Assembly (NCBI RefSeq): GCF_028009165.1
Contig: NC_079243.1
Span: forward strand, 868,001 to 932,000
Direction of reading: 5' to 3'
Length of the DNA: 64,000 nucleotides
From: Akanthomyces muscarius
Taxonomy: Eukaryota; Ascomycota; Sordariomycetes; Hypocreales; Cordycipitaceae
Every line of letters starts with the position of its first letter. Position 1 is the first letter of the stretch. Under the pieces are notes generated by a model that was not told where the DNA came from, did not search any database, and saw only the letters and a program-made list of their open reading frames with translations. The position numbers were made by a program, and so were the translations under genes. Below, piece after piece: positions 10,711 through 23,351 of the stretch.

Positions 10711-12354
10711 ATGGCCGACACCACCATTTTTGTCTGCGGGCGCATCTACAACTCCCCTCTGCTCAGCCATGCAGAAGCTCCCGTCTTTGCCGACTGCATG
10801 GTCGTCGCCGACGGCCTCATCCGCTACATCGGCGCCCAGACGGACCAGCCCGTGCAGGCCGCCATGACCGCTCCCGGCGCCCGCACCGAGGACCTGTCCG
10901 GCCGCTACATCCTGCCCGGTTTCATTGATGGCCACCTGCACCTGCTCATGGTCGGTCAGGCCCTGCAGAAAATCAGCCTCGACCACTGCAAAACCCTAGC
11001 CGACGTGCGCGCCGCCATTGCCGCCGGCGCCGCTGCCAATCCCTCCGCCACGCGCCTCTTCGCGCGCGGATGGATGCACTCCATGACGCCCGAGGGGGTG
11101 AGCTGCAGCACACTCGACGATATTGATCCGAGGCCCATCTTTATCGACACCAAAGATTTGCATACGACGTGGTGCAACACTGCGGGGCTGGCCGAGATAT
11201 GCAAAGTCATGGGCTTGACGGACACTTCGCCCGATCCTGCGGGTGGCACCCTTCAGCGCGACGCCGAGGGAAAGCTGAATGGCGTTTTTAATGAAGGTGC
11301 CGTGTTTCAGGTCATTTGGCCATTTGTAGCGACGGTAGCCTCCATGGAGGAGAAAAAGGCCTCCATCAGGGAAGCCGTGGCGCACTTCAACAGCGCCGGC
11401 TACACGGGCATGGTCGACATGGCCATGGACGACAACATTTGGGACCCGCTGATTGCACTGCGGGAGCAAGAGGGCCTCGGCGCCATGCGCATCTCGGCCT
11501 ACTGGCTCATGAAGCCCAACGACTCCCTCGACGCGATCCTCTCGCAAGTCGACTACGCCGCCGCCATGGCGAGCAAGTACAACGCCAGCACCACGCCCGA
11601 CTGCCGCATCGTCGGCATCAAGGTCATATGCGACGGCATCATCGACGCCTGCACCGCGTCCCTCACCAAGCCGTACTCGACCGGCGAGAACCCCGACTCG
11701 CTGTGGTCCGAGGCCGTCCTGCACAAGCTCGTCGCCAAGGCCCACGGGCTTGGCCTGCAGGTCGCGCTGCACGCCATCGGCGACCGCACCATCAAAATGG
11801 CCATTGACGTGCTCGAGGCCAACACCGACGCCTCGCACCGACCCCGCATCGAGCACCTCGAGCTCTCCTCCCCCGAGGACGCCCGTCGTCTGGGCAAGCT
11901 CGGCATCACCGCCTCCATCCAGCCCGTGCACTCGGACCCGGCTATCCTGCGCGCCTGGCCCAGGCTCATCGGTCCGGACAGGTGCAAGCGCGCCTTTGCG
12001 TACCGCGAGTTTGTCGACGGCGGGGCCACGCTGGCGCTGGGCTCTGACGCGCCGACCGCGCCGCACCTGCCGCTGCCGAACCTCTACGTGGCGACGACGC
12101 GGCGGTCGTACCGCGAGCCGGAGCTGGAGACGACGGTGAATCCGGAATTCGCGCTGACGGTCGCGCAGGCCATCTCGGGCGCGACGCACGGGTCGGCGTA
12201 CTCGTGCTTTGCGGACGGCGTGACGGGGAGCTTGGAGGTGGGCAAGAAGGCGGACTTTGTGGTGGTGAACATGGAGCCGACGCCGGAGAAGCTGATCAAT
12301 GGCGTGGTGGAGGAGACGTGGTTTGAGGGGAGGAGGGTGTTCAAAAAAGAGTAG
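10711..12354 (+). CDS. Amidohydrolase superfamily protein (amidohydro_3 / YtcJ-like)
   Basis: An intronless 547-residue protein of the metal-dependent amidohydrolase superfamily, subtype resembling YtcJ and N-substituted formamide deformylases. Visible motifs: LPGFIDGHLHLL with the metal HxH pair (about residues 75 and 77), LHAIGDRTIKMAID (metal His), RIEHLELSSPED (metal His) and ALGSDAPTAPHLPLPN (metal/catalytic Asp), then a C-terminal segment with LEVGKKADFVVVNMEP that closes the small beta domain typical of the family. I chose the ATG at 10711 because its context is CACCATGG and the domain begins at once (IFVCGRIYNSP); an in-frame ATG 84 bp upstream would add 28 residues of unlikely sequence. 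No signal peptide, so cytosolic. It may act with the two M20 enzymes at 1.6-4.6 kb in using nitrogenous compounds; this is context only. Confidence 0.9.
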   Translation: MADTTIFVCGRIYNSPLLSHAEAPVFADCMVVADGLIRYIGAQTDQPVQAAMTAPGARTEDLSGRYILPGFIDGHLHLLMVGQALQKISLDHCKTLADVRAAIAAGAAANPSATRLFARGWMHSMTPEGVSCSTLDDIDPRPIFIDTKDLHTTWCNTAGLAEICKVMGLTDTSPDPAGGTLQRDAEGKLNGVFNEGAVFQVIWPFVATVASMEEKKASIREAVAHFNSAGYTGMVDMAMDDNIWDPLIALREQEGLGAMRISAYWLMKPNDSLDAILSQVDYAAAMASKYNASTTPDCRIVGIKVICDGIIDACTASLTKPYSTGENPDSLWSEAVLHKLVAKAHGLGLQVALHAIGDRTIKMAIDVLEANTDASHRPRIEHLELSSPEDARRLGKLGITASIQPVHSDPAILRAWPRLIGPDRCKRAFAYREFVDGGATLALGSDAPTAPHLPLPNLYVATTRRSYREPELETTVNPEFALTVAQAISGATHGSAYSCFADGVTGSLEVGKKADFVVVNMEPTPEKLINGVVEETWFEGRRVFKKE

Positions 12355-14466
12355 ACGAAGTAGATGAAGTATAATGATGAATGAACAGTCAGCCGGGAGA
12401 ATTTGCGCATTGAAGAAGGTATATGGGTGCGGGGCAAAGAAGGTACCCTTGTGGCCAATGTTGCTCTGCCCATGTGACTTTACACGAATTGAATAATTGC
12501 ACTGATGCTATATTCTTGCGCTGCTTGAAAAGAACTTATGTAGAGGATATAGGTGTCAATGAAGGAGACAATCAGTCTCGCCACTGTTTGGTAAGCTATA
12601 TGCTCAGTGTTCGGCGCTCTTTGCGATGTCTGAACATTGAGAAATAACCAGCGACTATGTGAAGGATGAGAGGACATTTTCATTAACATATGTGATTGCA
12701 TTTTAAACGTACTTGTAGCCTAAGTTTTCTCTTTTGACCACCAGCTGAGCAAGAATGCCCCGGGTAGGACAATAGTTCAACACACTGTGGCTGCGTATTC
12801 AGAAGGGGGTTTAGGATCGACCTGGTCTATCGTAACCTTCATCTCCATAAACTTGGCTTTGAAGCTCGAAATTCTCTAGAAGAAGAACACAACCCTAGCT
12901 ATCCTCAGGTCGATGGTATCATCAAATTCCCCTCTGACAGCCACTTTTCTGCTAGCTAGCTTAGCAAGCCTAGTCTTTGACTCCGTGAATACATGTTGTC
13001 GGCTGATGATGCCATGATTCTCCATGTCTGCAAACATTGTCTTTGCACCTGCACGAAGCTCTCTTCACGTGTAATATAGCGTGGCTCCTCTCAAATGCTC
13101 GCGCATGCTTCCCACCAATCTCTGGATGACGTCTTCTTCCAGGCTGCGGTCCTCAAATGGGAACCCATGTGGCCTATGAGCTTCAAAGAATGCTGTTGAC
13201 TCACGAGGCTTCTATAGAGAAAGCTACTTTAACTATAATGCCAGTCTTACTGCGTAAGCGAAAGCGCTACTTCTCTTTATTAATAAGGCTGGAGACTCAC
13301 CCATCAGTGCCCGGGAAGGTCAGCGCCAGCCTATATTCAAAACCATGCCATGCCAAGCCACTGGCATACCGTAAGAAAGTATGCTCAATTGCTCCTTACA
13401 CGCTACTCCACCGCTGCTGCTCGGCCGTCATACCTGACACGGAGCTAGAGAGACTAGGGCAGAAACAAATATTACCACGGTCGCATTTCGCACCGTAGCC
13501 AGGAGCAGTTCTACGGCAAGCTTCATTATTACGCGACTACTACGCTCATATAAATAAGTGAGATAATGCAGGAGTTTGGCAGGCTTACTATACGCGCACT
13601 GTACTCTACGGCGATTTCACCAACGAGCACGCTGTAAGAGCGCTGCGTCGTGACGCCACCACGGCTAGCCTTTCTTAAGCTACCAATTCAGTGCTGTCTA
13701 GACCCGGCACGTTTCAACTTGCAGTAAAGAGCTGCGTTATATAATAAGATTTAAATATTTACTTATTAACTTGCACATACATGTACCCTTTCCTGCAATG
13801 TAGTAAATGGTTTGCGGATACGGTTAGCCGCTTCACATGGCTCCAAAATGTAGAAAGTATAAAAAGCAATCTTTCTAAAGTGCCATAGTTGACATTATAA
13901 TATAAATAAAATATTAATATTATACAACATAAAAAAGCCGACAAAGTCTATTAAGAAGCGGTGGCCGCTCTTGATTTTGCTGCCTCTCTTCAAACATCAA
14001 TATTAGCGTGAGACACTTGTTATATGTAGCACTGGGAAGCTGTCGCCTGCACCGCAAAACATGCTTGGTTCTTCTCAGACACAACCCAACGGCAGTCCCA
14101 TCCCCTCTTTCGAGCGTTCACTCCTTAACAGTGCTCTAGGGCTGCGCTTTTCTGACTTCTCGACGCTGACCTTCTGCTCCCAGTCGTGCTTCCTTCCGTT
14201 AAGCTTCCCCGTAGCTTAAAAAAAAAGGTTGTACTCGCAGCGACGTCACAAGCCCCTCCAAGGGATACGCAACAACATTCCTGAGCCCCGGCAAGACATT
14301 GTCGATCGTCCGCGACTTAGCGTGTATAAAGGGAAGCGCATGCCTGCCGCTGACAAAAATACAAAGAACCCTCGTTCCAATCTTCAAGCAATTGAAGCCC
14401 TTCACATTTTCCTGATACCATACACCTCATCACCAGTAATTCAAATCTACGTCTTCGCTTTCCATC
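12355..14466. other. Intergenic region, 2.1 kb, partly degenerate
   Basis: No gene is supported. From about 12,730 to 13,760 the DNA has interrupted coding-like texture and then turns TA-rich near 13,740-13,930, as in a decayed insertion, but I cannot name a family. The last 150 bp are the promoter of the RTA1-like gene. Confidence 0.4.
14325..14330 (+). promoter_or_regulatory. Possible TATA element of the RTA1-like gene
   Basis: TATAAA in the context GTGTATAAAGGG, 137 bp before the ATG at 14467. Support is positional only. Confidence 0.35.
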
Positions 14467-15418
14467 ATGGACTGCAAAGCCCTCACGACCAAGGGCACCC
14501 AGTGGCACTTTTGCCCATCCATGAGCGCCTCGATCGTCTTTACGATTCTCTTTGCCGGCGTCACGCTCCTGCACATCGTCCAGGCCATTTTCCACCGGAC
14601 CTGGTACAGCTGGGTCATCGTCGTGTCTGGCGCACTGCAGGTGGCCACGTACGTCTTCCGCGACCTCAGCATCCGCGAGCCCGACAGCGAGATCTACTAC
14701 GTGCTGTGGTTCGTGCTCATCCTCATCGCCTCCGTCTGGACCAACGCCTATGTCTACATGGTCTTTGGTCGCATGGTCTGGCGCTACCAGCCCAACCGCA
14801 CCGTTCTCAAGCTCAAGGCCTGGCACTACGGCACCTCGTTTGTCCTCCTCGACATGCTTGCCTTTATTGTGCAGGTTGGCGGCGCGGTAATGGCGGCGCG
14901 CCCCGGCGCCAAGATGGAAGATGTCATGCGCGGGCTGCATACTTACATGGTCGGCGTCGGCATCCAGGAGACTTTCATCCTCTGTTTCTGCGTCGTTGTC
15001 TTTGCTTTCCTCCGAGATCTCCGTCGCCAGCGAGGCAAGGTCGATGTTTCTTCACCAATCCTTTTAGTCTGGGTTCTCCTTGCTGCCTTGTTCTTTATCA
15101 CGGTAAGTGCAGCTCCTCCTGTTGGGAGAAAAGATATCTGTGGGTGGTACGTGTTCTTACTTTTTCAAGGTCCGAATCGTGTTCAGGCTGGTTGAGTATT
15201 CTAGCGGCCTCGACAGCTCGATCCCCAACCATGAAGGCTGGCAGTACGGACTCGATTCGCTCCCGATGCTGATTGCGCTCTTACTTTTCAACCTCTTCCA
15301 TCCCGGTCGGATCATGCCCGCGGACGAAACCAAGATTCCTTCCTTCTTCGAGCGAAGGCGCCTAAAGCGCCACGGCGTTGACCTTGAGAAAAATCCGTAC
15401 TACGAGCACGCCATTTGA
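14467..15418 (+). CDS. RTA1-like seven-helix membrane protein
   Basis: Exons 14467-15102 and 15170-15418, joined at a GTAAGT...CAAG intron of 67 bp in phase 0, give 294 residues. The protein has about seven hydrophobic helices (for example ASIVFTILFAGVTLLHIVQA, WVIVVSGALQVATYVF, VLWFVLILIASVW, SFVLLDMLAFIVQVGGAVM, ILLVWVLLAALFFIT). The second exon carries the family signature VRIVFRLVEYSSG...HEGWQYGLDSLPMLIA...FNLFHPGRIM. RTA1/RSB1-type proteins are fungal plasma-membrane proteins linked to lipid translocation and resistance to 7-aminocholesterol or sphingoid bases; the actual role here is unknown. The charged C-terminus faces the cytosol if the usual topology holds. This is the last intact gene before the AT-rich tract. 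Confidence 0.9.
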
Positions 15419-16470
15419 GCTGTGCACATTTCTGCGGCGCGGATGGCCGCCATGACACAATGCTTGGAATTTGCAAAGATAAACTCTTTAGAAAGGAAAA
15501 GTGCCTGGGCAAAGAGAATGAGAAATACTCTTGCAGATTCATGGTTTTGTTGTAGCGTCACCTGACAGTTTTATCAGTCTGTTAGCTTGCCAGTTTCTTC
15601 ATTTAATGTCGGAAATCTCCCGTAACCTGGGCTAGTAATTGAATGAGGCACAGTCCATGCATTGGAGAAAACCATAGCCCATACTATCTTTGATAGCTCT
15701 AAGTCGCATATGTTAATCGAGGGCCTTTTGACGACAACATCCTAGGAAGACACATATTTTTTTCGAAACTGCGATACGCAAAACCAAAAGGCTATGGAGC
15801 CCTTTCCAGATATTGCTTCAGTGGGAAACAAGCAATTCGCGGCTGTGATTCTCAGACTGGTAGTTTGCGCCTCTCTACATATAGTGATACTGTTTACCCT
15901 AAATTGATTGTCGCTTAGACTGCGCTGGTCGACGGCGGAATGTTCTAATCTACACTGACGTGAAGATGCTACTCCGTTTCCTCAGGACGACCACACACGC
16001 CCTCCCGGAAGCCACCCTTCCCCATGACGTAGTAGCTCCTCCCAGCTCATCGTAACGGTCACTTCTAGACGACCCATACTGGCAACAGGTGGACTGACGG
16101 GCGAGACGCCCCCGTGGTACGGCTATATTCGCTGGTGGGAGCCACTGGTATAATAGGGTGGTGGTATTAGAGATATAAAAACGAGTGGCGATGCATTGAT
16201 TTACAAGTATTGCGTCACGACTGTGGTAGTTTTCGTGTGCCATTACCTGTGGCTACCTCCACGGCGGAAAAGATGCAAGCATAATACTCGGGTTTGCCAA
16301 CTTTAGAGTGGATTATTCGCTCCTTTGATTCGTGTATAAGAAGGAGTAGATGTAAATTAGTGATTGAAAGTTGAAATGTAAGAGTTATAGTGTCTTGCAA
16401 ATATGAGTAACTATTAAAACGTGCTAGTTCTCCCACGTTAAAACTGCTAATTCTTAGTTGCCGCTTTTAT
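15419..16470. other. Intergenic region grading into the AT-rich tract
   Basis: No supported gene. Base composition falls steadily to the right. The short open frames on the minus strand near 15,950-16,436 have no protein-like features. Confidence 0.4.
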
Positions 16471-16575
16471 TATACTTGCTTAGGCGCTATATAGTCTACA
16501 CTTACTAGGGGTGCTGAAGTTCTCCGAGCCTTAACTAAGCTGCCTTACCCTTTCGCCTAAGTAGCCCCTATATAG

Positions 16576-16972
16576 TGTAATAATAGCTTATTTACTAAGT
16601 TATAGTAGGTCTGTTTCTTAAAGAGTAAGTTAGGCTGAAAGCTATAGGGTAGTATGTTTAAATAGTATTGTAAATAGTTATTAAGAGTAGAACTCTTAAT
16701 AATAAAACTATTACTTAGATTAATTAATAGAGATCTAGACTACCTAGCTATTAGAATACTTCCTCTTTAAGTACTTATCTATCTCTCTATTATATTCCTT
16801 AACTTACTATACTTACTAGTAATTATAGTATATACTACTTACTATACTTACTAGTAGGTAAGGTAATTAGTTATATAACTATCTATCCTAATTAGGTAAT
16901 CTATATATACTTATAGGGCTATTACCTTAGGCTACTTTTATACTTACTTTTATTCTTTCTTTATTTATAATA
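16576..16972 (-). repeat. Gypsy-A 3' LTR (left)
   Basis: 397 bp, aligned end to end with the right LTR. It starts TGTAATAATAGC; shared landmarks include the run CTCTTAATAATAAAACTATT and GATTAATTAATAGAGATCTA. It is more heavily converted to TA than the right copy at its far end. Confidence 0.85.
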
Positions 16973-19789
16973 TAATACTCTTCCCCTATTAGTCTTATCC
17001 TTAAGGCCTATTATTTTAGCCTAGTTAGTATGTTTTAAACTTCCTTCTTATATTATTATATCTTTTTACTATATTTAGTTATATTAAAAAATTATACTTA
17101 TAGAAGTCTATAAAATATAATACTACTATTAAGTGTCTTTATCTATTATAATATATTAAACTTTATAATACTAATTCTTAGTAGGATATTATATCCTATA
17201 CTCCTTACTTTTATTATAGTATATAATATATAATAGTTAGTAATAAGAACTATTTTTTTAAGTATACCTAATATAGCTATTTTTATAATAGTGTCTTTAT
17301 TAGTATTTTATTAGAGAGGGCTATTATAGTTTTAGATAAAGTGTCTATTTAAAAACTAAAAGTAGGGAATATACTAACTAAAGCTTAAAAAAAGGCTCTA
17401 ACTACTTACTAGGATATAGTAGAAGTCTTAGGTTATCTAAACTGTCTTTAGAAATAAAAGTAACTCCTTTATTCTAAGGAGAAGGAGTTATTCTATTATA
17501 GTATAGTAGAGTTAGATTAGGAAGATAGGGTAGTAGAGGTTTCTCCTACTAATCTTATTTTATTTAAGTTAAAAGCTATAACTAATACTTATATAGTTAG
17601 TAGGTCTAATATAGTAGACTAAATTATAGTGTTTTCTAATAGTTTATAGATATTTATAAAAGAGTTTAGTAAATAAAATATCGCTTTTTAAACTACTAAA
17701 ATAGATCTAAGTAATTTATAAGGTTACTAATAGGTTTTTAAGTATTTTTAAAGTTTAGGTATTCTTTCTATTTAATAAGATATTTATATTTCTTAATATT
17801 TCTTTATACTTTAAGTATTTTCTTAATTTTATAGTTATTATTATTCTTTATAGTAATATTTATAATAACTATAATATTATTTAGTACTTTTTTTAATAGT
17901 AAGATATAAAATATAAAATAGATTTATATTCTATTAGGTAAGAATAGTTTATAGTTAGTACTTAATATTTTTCTTTTAATAAGAAATAGTTTAATTTTCT
18001 TTTAATTAAGTTTATTATTAGGTTATTTTATTTTAATATTTTTATATATAAGGTAGACTTTATATCTCTCTTTTAAGATTAGTACTAGTAATCTCTTTTT
18101 ATTTATATAGTATTTTATATAGTTTTATAAAAATATCTATTCTTATTATAAGTGTTTTTATATTTTTATAATTATTATTATATATATTATAGCTATTAGT
18201 ATATTTATATTCTATATTATATATATTTTAATAATAAGATTAAATCTATAATTTACTTTAAATAGTAATATCTTTATATTATTAATTTTAAAACTATTAT
18301 AAGCCTATTATATAAATAATAACTATTTTACCTAATTATCTTATTAGTAGTTAATATAATTTTATAAGTATTATTTTAATATTTAGTTTAGAATCTTAGT
18401 TTAACTATTTAACTATAAGTAAAATATTATAGATAAGCTTTATTTAATCTTTATTATTTCTATAAGGTATTTTTAGAAATTTAATATAAATAATTTATTA
18501 TAATTTAATATAAGTTTTATTAGTAATCTATATTAAGTAATAACTATTTTAAAGAATATATATACTAGGTTTTTAGTATTATTAGATTCTATATAAAGAA
18601 TATAATAAGTATATTTTATAAGTTTATTAATAATAATTAAGATATTATTATAAAGTACTCTTATTATTAGTTTTTTAGATTTTAATAATTTAATAATAAA
18701 GTTTATAGTAATAATTTACTATACTCTTTTAAATAGTAATATTAGTTATAATTTACTATAAGATATATATTATACTAACTTTACTTTATTATAAATATTA
18801 TATCTTTTAATAACTTTTATATAATCTTTTTACTTTTAAGAAAGTTATATAATCTTTATAGTTAACTAATTATTTTTATAATATCTTAATATTTATATAA
18901 TAGATATATATATATTTCTTTTATAAGCTATTTTTATAATATAGTTAAAATATATAGTTAGTTATTATAAAAATAGTTATTTTCTTTTTATATAAAAAAT
19001 AAGGTTAATTTTTAAGTATTAATTAAATAGTCTTTTTAGATTTTTAACTTAATTCTTTATAACTAGATATTATCTAGTTATATTTACTAAATTATATTAA
19101 TTTCTTAAATATTTAGTATAAAGTTCTTATTTTTAATTTAATATAATAAAAGTATATTATTTACTTACTATTATATTTTTAAATTCTCTTTTTAACTAAG
19201 TATATCTATTTTTTTATTTTTTAATCTTTTATAATATATAATCTTAAAATTATAATCTATTAGGGTTTTATACTATCTAATCTATTATTTATTTAATTAA
19301 ATCTTTTATAGTTATAAAAGAGATTAGATTTTTATAGTTAATATAGACTTTAATCTTATAGTTTACTTCTTTTAGGTAATACTTTTATTCTTTAAAGACT
19401 TTAATAATAGTTATAAGTTCTTTATTATATATATTATAGTTTAATTTTAGTTTATAAATTTTCTTAGAGAAGAATAAGACTAGATAAAGTTAGTCTTTAT
19501 TATCTTATTATTTAAGTTATTTATTAAGTATATAGTTAGAGATATCTATTTTAACTTTAAAGGGTTTATTAGGATTAACTATAAGTAAAACTAACTTATT
19601 TAAAATTTTCTCTTTTAGTTTTTAAAAAGTATTAACTTCTTTATCTATTTATTAGAATTTATTATTTTTCTTTATAAAGTTAGTAAAAGGAATTATAATT
19701 TTACTAAATCTATAAATAAAGTATTAATAAAAGTTTATAAATTTAAGGAATCTTTTTACTTCTCTAATATTAGTTAGTATAAACTAGGT

Positions 19790-20330
19790 CTAAATATCTT
19801 TAATCTTAGATAGACTTATCTTAATTTATCTTAATATAATTTTATATTTTAGGAATTTAACTTTATATTAATAGAGTTTACTTTTTTTTTTTTTTTAATA
19901 AAAAGTTTATTATTTTAAAGTGTTTATAATACTTTATATATATATTTTTTATATTTTTTAAAGTTATTAGAAAATATAAAGATATTATTAAAGTAAATAA
20001 TAATAAATCTATTAAGTTATTTTTATAAAATATTATTAATTATAGTTTAGAATATTATTAATATATTAGTAAGGCTAAATAGTATTATAAGATACTTAAA
20101 GTATCCTTTAATAGTTTAAAAGGCGTTTTTTTACTTATAACCTTTAATTATATAAATTAGATTATAAACTCTTTTTAAGTTAAAAGTAATAAACTACTTA
20201 GTTTATTTAAGTTTATTTTATATCTTTATAATAAGTAATAATAAGTATTAGTTTTTAATTATAATTTTATTAAGTTACTAATAGTTAATATATAGTTATA
20301 GTTTCTTATTTTTTTTAAGTACTTATAAGA
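19790..20330 (-). pseudogene. Gypsy-A reverse transcriptase remnant
   Basis: The minus-strand translation still follows the gypsy RT core: a decayed TKLDL-type block, a KTAF-like block (KKTPFKLL) and, at 19,969-19,995, YFNNIFIFS where the family has a YLDDI(L)IYS catalytic box. Both catalytic Asp codons read as Asn, as expected from G-to-A change. Several in-frame stops replace Gln and Trp. It cannot encode an active enzyme. Confidence 0.8.
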
Positions 20331-21992
20331 TTAGGTATCTTATTAGGGATTCTAATAGTTAAATATATTCTTTTTATAATATTTTATTTAGATATTCTTT
20401 AAGAGCTTTATTTTATATAAAGTTTTAAAGATATATCTTATTAAATATTAGTTTAGTATTAAACTAAAGCTTAATCTTATAATCTTAATATAAATACTCT
20501 AATAGTTTTATTTTTAACTTTTTACTAAATAGCTTACTATATTTTAAGTATTTCTTAAAAATCTCTATTATACTAGCTTTAAGCTCTCTAATAATTATAC
20601 ATATTCTTAAAGGCTTATCTTAATTTAATTAAAGTACTCCTTATAAGTTACTTTTATTATTATAATTATATCTTAATAGATTTTATTAAAGTTAGTTTAT
20701 TTTTTAGTTAACTTAAAAATTACTTATTTATAACTAAAGTATTTTTAATATAATATTATATTTTAAGATTACTATAATATCTTAAAAAATATAATATTTT
20801 ATATTTTATATATTAATTAAAAGTTATATTACTTTTATATTAACTATTTTTTAACTAAATTTTACTATATATCTTTTTATAGTTATAAGTTAGTAAGACT
20901 TATCTTTTATAGTTTAAAGTAATTATAATTTATTAATAAGATTTAGTAAGATAAAGTTTTTTTATATTTTACTATTAATTATTATTTAGATTTTTCTTTT
21001 TATAGTAGTTATAGTAATTATAAGGTATATTATACTATTAATATTTATAATATATAGAAACGTATTAAATCTTTATTAAAGAATTAGTTTTAATTATAAT
21101 AATAGTTATTATTTCCTAATTTCTATCTAATATCTTTCTCTTATTAGTTTATCTTTTAGAATATCTTAAAAATAGTTAGTTTCTTTTTATTAGAGCTTTA
21201 ATAATAGTTAGATTATCTACCTTCTATATTAATTAAGTATAAGTTAAATATACTTTTTATCTTTATACTATTTCCTCTATTTTTATAATATAAGGTTATA
21301 ATATAAATAGTATAAGTATTCTTATTTTTAATATAGTATATTTAGGTATTAACTTTAAAAGAGATTAATAACTCTCTTTATTTTTTAATTATCTAGTATT
21401 AAAGTTCTTTTTTAGTAAAAAGTCTATTATATATATTACTATTAGAGAACTATTAATATTTAATTTTCTTTTAAAGATAGTGTTTATAGTTATTAAATAG
21501 GTAAGAGGCTTATAAGATTATTATATAATTATAGTATATTATACTTACTTTAAGTGTTTTAAAGTTAACTTTTAGAATTAGTAACTCTCTTATCTTAGTA
21601 TCTATTAGGATAGCTATAAGTATAGTAGGATCTAAGATATTAGTTCTTTAAATAAGAACTAGTTTAAGTTATTTATTTCTATAATAAAAGTGTCTTTTAA
21701 TTATATATTATTTAATTAGCTTTAAAGGTATTATAAGAATATAATTAAATACTTCTTTTATATTTAAAGTAGTAAGTATAAAGTTATTATCCTTATTAAG
21801 TACTAACTAGGTCCTAAATTCCTAGTCTTTATCTAAGTTAGTATTATTTACTAAATAATAGTAGTATTTAGGCTTAAAGATATACTTTTTACTATTTACT
21901 ATACTAAGGCTTTAAGTAAGTAAGTCTTTATAGTTAGCTATATAAAGCTTTTATCTTTCTCTTATAAGCTTCTATTATTTCTTAAAGGCTTA

Positions 21993-22034
21993 GTATTTAT
22001 TTATAAAGTGTCTAGTTTTATTATAGTTATAGTA
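21993..22034 (-). pseudogene. Gypsy-A gag CCHC zinc-knuckle remnant
   Basis: On the minus strand these 14 codons read Y-YN-Y-NKTR-H-FINK-Y. The spacing is exactly CX2CX4HX4C, with each Cys codon (TGC) changed to Tyr (TAC), the change RIP makes. It lies about 1 kb inside the 5' LTR, as expected for gag. Confidence 0.75.
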
Positions 22035-22951
22035 TTTCCCTTTTTCTTTATATATAGTATTAAGTTCTATTAGTTTAGTATAGTGTTTATATATAGTAAA
22101 AGTTTATTAAGATTTACCTATATTAGGTTTATTAAACTTTATATAGTTATTATACTTTTATCTATCTATTTTCTCTTAATATTATTTATATAGTTAGTTA
22201 TCTACTTTAATAACTATCTTAATAAAAGTATTAAGTAATTTAAGTTATATTTCTTAATAGATATTATCTTTAACTTTTTCTTTAAGGCTATAATAGAAGA
22301 TTTTAATTAGAGCTTCCTATTTCTAGTTAAGTTTAGCTATAATCTATTTAAACTCTCTTATATAGTAAGTAGTAGATCTAGTTTATTAGAGATAAGTAAG
22401 CTATTAAGTAGCTTCCTTATACTTATTAGGGTTTTTAAAGGTACTAAGAAGTTAGTCCTTAAAGGTTTTATAGTTTAAAAAGATATAAATAACGTCTATA
22501 CTAACTTTAGTATTATACTTTAAGTATACTTATAGTATAAACTCTTACTATTTTATAGCTTTTCTAGTTAAGAGATTTCTAATATAAAGGATTCTATTCT
22601 TAGTAGTATTAAGTGTTTTATTATTAACTTAAAAGTAGGTTTAGACTTAGATAAGGAAGTTCCTTATATCTCCTTTATAACTATTAAATAGTTTAGGTTT
22701 AGGAAACTTAGGTTTATTTACCTAAGCCCTTTTAGGTATTCTAAAGGTAGTAATTTAACTTTTATATTATTTTATAGTCTTATAAAAGGTATTAGTATAA
22801 AAGAGAAAGCTTTAGTTTTACTTTCTAAGTTTAGTAATTTTAACTATAAGTTACTAGATCTTTATTTTAAAATTAATAGTTCTTCTACTTATAGTAGATA
22901 TATTAGCTATTTAAGGTTTTAAAGTAACTTACTAAATAGGATTAATTAAAA

Positions 22952-23348
22952 TATAATAATAGCTTATTTATTAAATTATAGTAGGTCTATTTTTTAAAGA
23001 GTAAGTTAGGCTAAAAGCTATAAAGTAATATATTTAAATAGTGTTATAAATAGTTATTAAAAGTAGAACTCTTAATAATAAAACTATTACTTAGATTAAT
23101 TAATAGAGATCTAGACTACCTAGCTACTAGAATACTTCCTTTTTAAGTACTTATTTATCTCTCTATTATATTCCTTAGCTTACTATACTTACTAGTAATT
23201 ATAGTGTGCACTATTTACTATACTTACTAGTAGGTAAGGTAATTAGTTATATAACTATCTGTCCTAATTAGGTAATTTATATACGCCTATAGGGCCGCTG
23301 TCTTAGGCCACTCCTACGCCCACTTCTATTCTTTCTTTGTTCGTAATA
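22952..23348 (-). repeat. Gypsy-A 5' LTR (right)
   Basis: 397 bp, partner of 16576-16972. Its last 150 bp keep CG-containing words such as TACGCC and GGGCCGC that are lost in the other copy, showing uneven RIP between the two LTRs. It is followed by the duplicated TATAG. Confidence 0.85.
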
Positions 23349-23351
23349 TAT

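Larger units (their letters stand above)
16576..23348 (-). mobile_element. Gypsy-A: complete, RIP-inactivated Ty3/gypsy LTR retrotransposon
   Basis: A 6,773-bp element bounded by two 397-bp direct repeats and by the target duplication TATAG (16571-16575 and 23349-23353). It is transcribed from right to left: the right LTR is 5', a purine-rich tract on the minus strand (GGGGAAGAG) abuts the inner edge of the left LTR, the gag zinc knuckle lies at 21,993-22,034 and reverse transcriptase near 20.0 kb. Every coding domain is riddled with stops. The outer end of the 5' LTR (about 23,200-23,348) is less mutated than its partner. The order gag, RT in the minus direction fits Ty3/gypsy. Confidence 0.85.

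Noticed and set aside
10996..12189. 397-codon open frame antisense to the amidohydrolase
   Set aside because: Arg/Val/Gly-rich mirror frame caused by the GC-rich third positions of the real gene; no domain.
14229..15272. 347-codon frame overlapping the RTA1-like gene in another phase
   Set aside because: His/Arg/Pro-rich shadow translation; the RTA1-like frame has helices, the family signature and a proper intron.
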